From: Methylotenera_A sp049687015
GTDB lineage: Bacteria > Pseudomonadota > Gammaproteobacteria > Burkholderiales > Methylophilaceae
Reading direction: 5' to 3'
Assembly: GCA_049687015.1 (NCBI GenBank)
Contig: JBAVIP010000027.1
Span: 1-29,828, forward strand
DNA length: 29,828 nucleotides
Below, in pieces: positions 24,940 through 29,828 of this stretch. How positions within the stretch are numbered: position 1 is the stretch's first letter; each line of letters opens with the position of its first letter. Made by a program: the position numbers and the translations under genes. A model generated the notes under the pieces. It was given only the letters and a program-made list of their open reading frames with translations, was not told the DNA's origin and made no database searches.

Positions 24940-25503
24940 ATGTTCGGCAATAAAGCATTAAGATCAACTTTATTCGTTTCTATGTTGACATTGGTAGGGC
25001 TTACACTTTCGTTTCAGGCAAACGCGGCGTGCGATTTGGTTTCTACAAAAGACGGCAAACCTTTGGGTGTTAAGGCAGTGGACACAGATACGCCTGAAGC
25101 TAAACAGTTTTTAGAGACTTGCGTGAACCCGTACACAAAGATCTATGCTGCTGATGCTGAAGCTGCTAAAAAAGGTAAGAGAGAGTACAACTTTAACAAC
25201 TGTACTGGTTGCCACGGTGGTAAATTAGAAGGCATTATGGCGCCATCTCTCAGTAAAAATACCCAAGGCGGTCAAGGCGCATTCGATCAAAAATGGGTCT
25301 ATGCTAAAAACGCAACTGATAAAGGCATGTTCGAAACCATCGCAGGTGGTACGCCGGGTACTTCAGGCGGTATCATGTTTGTCTGGCACAACCAGTTGCC
25401 AGGCCATACCGGTGACGGTTTATCGACAGACCAAATCCTCAGGGCGATTGCCTACATTCGTACCCAGTACAAAGGTGATGGCGAAAAAACCTGGTTAAAA
25501 TAA
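24940..25503 (+). CDS. xoxG: XoxG-like mono-haem cytochrome c (secreted form)
   Basis: 187 residues. Signal peptide ends QANA at residue 29. One haem site CTGCH at 88-92; the nearby MAPSL or the later GGIMFVW offers the Met ligand. It has the cytochrome cL-like tail ending EKTWLK. Position after xoxF-xoxJ identifies it as the likely physiological electron acceptor of XoxF. AGGAG lies before the ATG. A second, lipoprotein copy lies 111 bp downstream; the last 66 residues are 60/66 identical between the two. Followed by its own terminator. Confidence 0.88.
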   Translation: MFGNKALRSTLFVSMLTLVGLTLSFQANAACDLVSTKDGKPLGVKAVDTDTPEAKQFLETCVNPYTKIYAADAEAAKKGKREYNFNNCTGCHGGKLEGIMAPSLSKNTQGGQGAFDQKWVYAKNATDKGMFETIAGGTPGTSGGIMFVWHNQLPGHTGDGLSTDQILRAIAYIRTQYKGDGEKTWLK

Positions 25504-25546
25504 TACTGGCTATAAGCTGATGTGATTTAACTAAAATGCAACAATT

Positions 25547-25584
25547 TAAAACGGCTATTGTATAATTACAGTAGCCGTTTTTTA
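25547..25584 (+). terminator. Terminator after xoxG, near-identical to the one after its duplicate
   Basis: AAAACGGCTATTGTA / TACAGTAGCCGTTTT around a short AT loop, then T-rich sequence. The stem has one G-T wobble. TATAAT (25561-25566) lies across the loop. The same structure recurs at 26239-26274. Confidence 0.88.
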
Positions 25585-25614
25585 TTATTTAAATATACTT
25601 CTTGGGGATGAGAA

Positions 25615-26211
25615 ATGAATCAGGTGAAATTAAGTATTGCTTTAGCTTTGATGTTATCAGCACTAGTGGCATGTGGTAAAAAGGATGCAGGCACAGGCGC
25701 TGCAGATTCCGCCGCACCGGCAGCAACCGCGTCTGCAGGCACATGTGAGCTGGTTTCAACAAAAGATAACAGCCCATTAAAAATTAAAGTGGCTGATACT
25801 GATACTGCAGAAGCGAAAGAATTTTTGGCGACTTGCAATAACCCATACACCAAAAAATATGCTGCAGATGAAGAAGCGGCAAAAGCAGGCAAAAAAGTGA
25901 CGACATTTAATGGATGCACTGGCTGTCATGGTGGCAATTTAACTGGCCTGATGGCACCTTCACTTGTTAAAAGCGGTGGTACAGGCGCCTTTGATACCAA
26001 ATGGGTTTATGAAAAAAATGCGACTGACAAAGGCATGTTTGAAACGATTGCCGGTGGTACGCCGGGTACTTCAGGCGGTACGATGTTTATTTGGCATAAC
26101 CAGTTAGAAGGTCATACAGGTGACGGCTTATCGACGGATGATATTCTGAAGGCTATTGCTTACATTCGCACACAATACAAAGGCGATGGCGAAAAAACCT
26201 GGTTAAAATAA
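25615..26211 (+). CDS. XoxG-like cytochrome c, predicted lipoprotein
   Basis: 198 residues. The N-terminus has a lipobox (LSALVAC, Cys20 then Gly), followed by an Ala/Gly/Thr-rich linker (22-43), then the same cytochrome domain as the preceding gene with CTGCH at 101-105 and the tail EKTWLK. The protein should be tethered to a membrane by Cys20; Gly at +2 would favour the outer membrane under the enterobacterial rule, which may not hold here. It probably shuttles electrons from XoxF or from secreted XoxG to another carrier. The ATG has GGGGATGAG upstream. It begins only about 30 bp after the terminator of the first cytochrome. Confidence 0.88.
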   Translation: MNQVKLSIALALMLSALVACGKKDAGTGAADSAAPAATASAGTCELVSTKDNSPLKIKVADTDTAEAKEFLATCNNPYTKKYAADEEAAKAGKKVTTFNGCTGCHGGNLTGLMAPSLVKSGGTGAFDTKWVYEKNATDKGMFETIAGGTPGTSGGTMFIWHNQLEGHTGDGLSTDDILKAIAYIRTQYKGDGEKTWLK

Positions 26212-26238
26212 ACCGCTAGCTTAAAATAGTAACAAATT

Positions 26239-26274
26239 AAAACGGCTACTGTATAATTGCAGTAGCCGTTTTTT
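26239..26274 (+). terminator. Terminator after the lipoprotein cytochrome
   Basis: Perfect 13-bp stem AAAACGGCTACTG (26239-26251) / CAGTAGCCGTTTT (26260-26272) with an eight-base loop TATAATTG and a following T-tract. Nearly identical to the terminator at 25547-25584, showing that the duplication included it. Confidence 0.92.
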
Positions 26275-26384
26275 GTTGAGTTTTGCCTGGATTTTTTGAG
26301 ATGAAATTTGGCACTAAAGTGCTCCCACAATTTTTGTCATGTACGTTTTAACTTTGTTATTAGCTAATTTTAATTAAGGCTCAC

Positions 26385-27716
26385 TTGGAAAATACCGAAA
26401 ATAATTCACTACATCATATTGTGATTGTAGGCGGCGGTGCCGGCGGTTTAGAGCTGGCAACCAGATTGGGTGATAGTCTGGGTAAAAGTAAAAAAGCCGC
26501 AATTACCCTGATTGATAGCACCAGAACCCATGTCTGGAAGCCTTTGCTGCATGAAATTGCTGCTGGCAGCATGAACCCGGACAAGCACGAACTGGAGTAT
26601 CTTGCCCAGGCACACTGGCATCACTTTAGGTTCAGACTGGGACGCATGGATGGGCTGAATCGCGCTACAAAAGAAGTTTATGTCGCGCCATATCATGATG
26701 AAGACGGTATCGAAGTGATTCCGCGCCGCTCTTTTAAGTATGATACTTTGGTGATCGCAGTAGGTAGTACAACCAATGATTTTGGTATCAAGGGAGCTCG
26801 AGAACATTCGATTGCGCTTGATACGCAAAGCCAGGCGGAAAAGTTTCACCGGCGCTTGCATAATGCCTTGCTGCGCGCACATACACAGGCCGCTCCTGTG
26901 CAGCCAGGACAGCTAGAGGTGGTCATCGTAGGTGCTGGCGCTACGGGGGTTGAGCTGGCTGCTGAGCTGCACAATACAACGCGGGAACTAACAGCATACG
27001 GTTTAGATAAGATTGATGCAGACCGCGATATTAAAATTTCAATTATCGAAGCAAGCGATCGCCTTTTGCCGGCACTTCCCCCTAAACTTTCGATGGCAGT
27101 TGAATTGGAACTTAGGAAACTGAGCGTGCATATCTACACGGGCGAGCGAGTCACTGAAGTCAGTGACAAAGGCATTCATACGCATAGCGGCCGATTTGTT
27201 CCTTCCGAACTTGTTGTTTGGGCAGCAGGCATCAAGGCGCCAGATTTTTTGAAAGATATTTCTGGTTTAGAAACTAATCGCATTAATCAGCTGGTTGTAA
27301 AACAAAACCTCCAAACTACCTTGGATGACAACATTTTTGCTTTTGGTGATTGTGCTGCATGCCCATGGTTAGGGCATGACGGCAATGTGCCGCCACGTGC
27401 GCAGGCTGCGCATCAGCAGGCTTCAATGCTGGTCAAGACGATGAAAAAACGCGTTGCAAACAAGCAGAATCTGCCTGACTACCATTATCGCGATTATGGC
27501 TCATTGGTCAATCTGGGAAGGTATTCTACAGTGGGTAGCTTGATGGGAGCGATTGCTGGCGGCAGTATGTATATTGAAGGCATGTTTGCGCGATTGATGT
27601 ACCAATCGCTTTACAAGATGCATTTAATGGCATTGCACGGGTTCTTTACGGTATTTCTGCAAACGATTGCCAGGATGATTACACGAAGAACAGAGGCGCA
27701 CGTAAAACTACATTAA
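26385..27716 (+). CDS. ndh: Type II NADH:quinone oxidoreductase (NDH-2)
   Basis: 443 residues. FAD-binding Rossmann motif IVIVGGGAGGLELATRLG at 12-29, NADH-binding VVIVGAGATGVELAAEL near 185, the FAD motif FAFGDCA near 320, and the PPRAQAAHQQA quinone-side motif after it. The C-terminus has amphipathic or membrane-binding helices. It oxidises NADH at the inner face of the membrane without pumping protons. The only start before the first Rossmann motif is TTG at 26385, with AAGG five bases upstream. A possible promoter is TTGTCA (26334) with TATTAG (26358), 18-bp spacer. Confidence 0.93.
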   Translation: MENTENNSLHHIVIVGGGAGGLELATRLGDSLGKSKKAAITLIDSTRTHVWKPLLHEIAAGSMNPDKHELEYLAQAHWHHFRFRLGRMDGLNRATKEVYVAPYHDEDGIEVIPRRSFKYDTLVIAVGSTTNDFGIKGAREHSIALDTQSQAEKFHRRLHNALLRAHTQAAPVQPGQLEVVIVGAGATGVELAAELHNTTRELTAYGLDKIDADRDIKISIIEASDRLLPALPPKLSMAVELELRKLSVHIYTGERVTEVSDKGIHTHSGRFVPSELVVWAAGIKAPDFLKDISGLETNRINQLVVKQNLQTTLDDNIFAFGDCAACPWLGHDGNVPPRAQAAHQQASMLVKTMKKRVANKQNLPDYHYRDYGSLVNLGRYSTVGSLMGAIAGGSMYIEGMFARLMYQSLYKMHLMALHGFFTVFLQTIARMITRRTEAHVKLH

Positions 27717-27765
27717 GATAAGCACGAGCGGTACGTCTGTTAATCTGGTAAATAGGGTGGTTTTA

Positions 27766-28926
27766 TCAGCCTATGAAACGATAGCGACGGTAGATAATCG
27801 TCATGCAGCCACTGACAAATAGCCCAAACACGATGACAATAAGATTGATGGAAATCTCGGCTTTTACCATCAACAAATAGGTACCTAACAACAACAGAAT
27901 CCCAATATGTTCGTTGAAGTTTTGTACCGCAATCGAATGGCCAGCGCCAATCAGTTCATGCCCACGGTGCTGCAGCAAGGCATTTAACGGTACGACGAAG
28001 AAGCCAGCCAGGGCGCCGATGATGAATAAGAGTCCAGCCGCCAATTGCCAGTTCTGCACAAAGGCCATCGCTACTACCAATATCCCCATGGCAATGCCTG
28101 CGGGCAGTACTTTGATGGATTCTTCCAACTTGATGTAACGCGCTGCAACAACAGAACCTACTGCAATACCTACCGCCAGCAAAGCCATGAGCTGTGTGGC
28201 TTGTTCCAGCCCGAATTTGAGTGCGTTGGCAGCCCAGGCAATCACAACCAGGCGCAAAGTGGCGCCCGCTCCCCAAAACAGCGTGGTGACAGCCAGTGAG
28301 ACTTGCCCTTGCGTGTCTCGCCACAATGCTTTGAATGAATGCCAGAAATCCTGCAGCATGAATAGTGGATTCTTCTTTGGCAGTTTATGGTCAATAGGTA
28401 GTCTGGGGATGTAAATGTTGACCCCTGCGGCCGCCATATAAAGTGCAGTGATAACTATCATCGCGAAATGGGGGTCAGAACTTGCCATGAATCCGCCCAG
28501 AATAGCGCCAAATATAATGGCCATGACGGTAGTTGCTTCCATCCAGCCGTTAGCTTTGACCAGCATATTGGGTGGTAGATACTCGGTGAGAATACCGTAT
28601 TTAGCAGGTGAATAAGCAGCAGCGCCTATGCCGACAATGCCGTAGGCATAGAGCGGCTGCATGCCCAGCAGCATTGCCAGGCTGCCAATGAACTTGATGG
28701 CATTCGAGATGAACATGACGCGCCCTTTAGGCAGGGCGTCAGCGAATGAGCCAACAAAAGGTGCTAGCGCGATATAAGAAATGACAAAAAACTGCTGCAA
28801 TAGCGGGGTGTGCCAGTCTGGCGCACTCATTTCCTGCAGCAGGGCAATGGCGGCAAACAATAGTGCGTTGTCCGCCAGTGCAGATAAAAACTGCGCAACC
28901 AATATGGTATAAAAGCCTAAATTCAT
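27766..28926 (-). CDS. lplT: LplT-like lysophospholipid transporter (MFS)
   Basis: 386 residues with about 12 membrane segments. MFS signature regions GSFADALPKGRVMFISN near 58-74 and AAYSPAKYGILTEYLPP near 102-118 match LplT. LplT flips lysophospholipids into the inner leaflet for re-acylation, usually with Aas; no acyltransferase gene is adjacent here. Convergent with ndh; no clear terminator in the 49-bp gap. A perfect hairpin lies 10 bases before the ATG. Confidence 0.88.
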   Translation of the reverse strand: MNLGFYTILVAQFLSALADNALLFAAIALLQEMSAPDWHTPLLQQFFVISYIALAPFVGSFADALPKGRVMFISNAIKFIGSLAMLLGMQPLYAYGIVGIGAAAYSPAKYGILTEYLPPNMLVKANGWMEATTVMAIIFGAILGGFMASSDPHFAMIVITALYMAAAGVNIYIPRLPIDHKLPKKNPLFMLQDFWHSFKALWRDTQGQVSLAVTTLFWGAGATLRLVVIAWAANALKFGLEQATQLMALLAVGIAVGSVVAARYIKLEESIKVLPAGIAMGILVVAMAFVQNWQLAAGLLFIIGALAGFFVVPLNALLQHRGHELIGAGHSIAVQNFNEHIGILLLLGTYLLMVKAEISINLIVIVFGLFVSGCMTIIYRRYRFIG

Positions 28927-28936
28927 GCCGCTTATG

Positions 28937-28956
28937 TCACCAACTTTTGTTGGTGA
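28937..28956 (-). promoter_or_regulatory. Hairpin over the lplT ribosome-binding site
   Basis: On the minus strand TCACCAAC AAAA GTTGGTGA forms a perfect eight-base-pair stem with a four-base loop, ending 10 bases before the lplT ATG. The only Shine-Dalgarno-like sequence (GGTGA) lies in the 3' arm, so folding would hide it. Confidence 0.45.
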
Positions 28957-29031
28957 TTATCTCATCCCCATTGTAGTATACTTTTCTTGTCCGCTTTCCC
29001 AGGCAAATTTTGTTTTACTTATTAAATGCTG

Positions 29032-29828
29032 TTACAAGGCTTCAGCAGCAAAGTCAGCCAAACGCGAACGTTCGCCACGCACCAAAGTCACGTGGCCATT
29101 ATGCGCCCAGCCTTTAAAGCGGTCGACTACATAGGTCAAACCGGAACTGCCCTCGGTAAGGTAAGGTGTATCGATTTGTGCTATATTGCCAAGGCATACC
29201 ACCTTAGTACCAGGGCCGGCGCGGGTGATCAAGGTTTTCATCTGTTTTGGCGTCAGGTTTTGCGCTTCATCAATAATTAAAAATTTGTGCAAAAAAGTGC
29301 GGCCCCGCATAAAGTTAAGCGATTTCACTTTGATGCGCGTGCGGATCAAATCTTGCGTGGCAGCGCGTCCCCATTCGCCTGCATCTTCATCTGTTTTATT
29401 GAGCACGTCCAGATTATCTTCTAGCGCACCCATCCAAGGGGCCATTTTTTCTTCTTCTGTGCCAGGTAAAAAGCCGATATCTTCACCCACAGGCACGGTA
29501 ACGCGCGTCATGATGATTTCGGAGTATATTTTTTTATCTAAAGTCTGGGTTAATGCTGCGGCAAGCGTAAGCAGCGTTTTGCCGGTTCCGGCTTGGCCTA
29601 ATAGTGTGACAAAATCGATGTCAGGATCCATTAATAAGTTAAGTGCATAATTCTGTTCACGATTACGTGCTGTAATGCCCCACACGTTGTGTTTGGGATT
29701 AGCATGGTCGTGCACTACTTCTAGCACTGCGGTATTATTTTCGAGCTTGCGGATGATGGCATGAAACGGTTTGTCAAATTCATAAAATACGAATTCGTTA
29801 ATTAGGAATGTTTTGACTAATGGGCCGG
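29032..29828 (-). CDS. PhoH-family ATPase (N-terminal part outside window)
   Basis: The frame stays open to the window edge, so this is the C-terminal 264 residues. P-loop GQAGTGKT and Walker B FLIIDEAQNL are present, with the PhoH patterns RVTVPVGEDIGFLPGT, EEEKMAPWMGALEDN and GLTYVVDRFKG. Sequence before the P-loop (FYEFDKPFHAIIRKL) suggests the longer PhoH form that has an N-terminal PIN nuclease domain, which would be beyond the window. Such PIN-PhoH proteins act as RNA helicase/nucleases. The GTG at 29727 is internal. The gap to lplT is 105 bp. Confidence 0.9.
   Translation of the reverse strand, partial: GPLVKTFLINEFVFYEFDKPFHAIIRKLENNTAVLEVVHDHANPKHNVWGITARNREQNYALNLLMDPDIDFVTLLGQAGTGKTLLTLAAALTQTLDKKIYSEIIMTRVTVPVGEDIGFLPGTEEEKMAPWMGALEDNLDVLNKTDEDAGEWGRAATQDLIRTRIKVKSLNFMRGRTFLHKFLIIDEAQNLTPKQMKTLITRAGPGTKVVCLGNIAQIDTPYLTEGSSGLTYVVDRFKGWAHNGHVTLVRGERSRLADFAAEAL

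Noticed and set aside
26448..26882. 144-codon minus-strand ORF opposite ndh
   Set aside because: Fully inside the NDH-2 gene, whose FAD and NADH motifs fix the coding frame.
29186..29650. 154-codon plus-strand ORF opposite the PhoH gene
   Set aside because: Antisense to clear Walker A and B motifs; no start signals or domains.

Overview
The window reads as chromosomal DNA of a methylotrophic betaproteobacterium, most likely Methylophilaceae (Methylotenera/Methylophilus-like). The main reasons are a lanthanide-type methanol dehydrogenase XoxF (DxD motif) with XoxJ and XoxG-type cytochromes, a full system I cytochrome c maturation operon, NDH-2, and moderate-to-low GC with AT-rich intergenic DNA. 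The genus is an inference. No tRNA, rRNA, CRISPR array, IS element or prophage was seen.

Layout. (1) 1-4026: the 3' part of a giant repeat-built multihaem c-type cytochrome (24 CxxCH in the visible 569 residues), then a TPR plus outer-membrane beta-barrel protein. Together they look like a cell-surface electron-transfer module. (2) 4136-10940: cytochrome c maturation genes in the order ccmI, ccmA-B-C-D-E-F-G-H. Short vestiges of ccmA, ccmH and the beta-barrel gene flank ccmI, so it seems to have reached this position by tandem duplication and deletion of the whole block. (3) 10997-12256 (-): a FadL-family outer-membrane transporter. (4) 12620-17276: a DSF (cis-2-unsaturated fatty acid) cell-cell signalling locus. 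It holds rpfF (+), convergent to an rpfG - stand-alone receiver - rpfC operon (-). The order matches the Xanthomonas rpfF/rpfC-rpfH-rpfG layout, but a receiver paralogue sits where rpfH would be. (5) 17559-21405 (-): pip, a YihY/BrkB membrane protein fused to a cyclic-nucleotide-binding-like domain, and a TPR protein ending in a putative 2OG-Fe(II) oxygenase domain. (6) 21686-26211 (+): xoxF, xoxJ and two tandem XoxG-like cytochromes, one secreted and one a lipoprotein, each with its own near-identical terminator. (7) 26385-27716 (+): NDH-2. (8) 27766-29828 (-): lplT and the 3' part of a PhoH-family ATPase.

How the genes fit together. The Ccm proteins attach haem to the XoxG cytochromes, which accept electrons from XoxF in the periplasm, and to the multihaem cytochrome. 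NDH-2 feeds electrons from NADH into the quinone pool. RpfF should make a fatty-acid signal sensed by RpfC, with RpfG (HD-GYP) hydrolysing c-di-GMP. The neighbouring genes with receiver and CNB-like domains are candidate extra components of that circuit.

The observations I rate most worth following are the duplication scars around ccmI, the complete rpf locus with its extra receiver in a methylotroph, the lipoprotein duplicate of XoxG, and the multihaem cytochrome/barrel pair.
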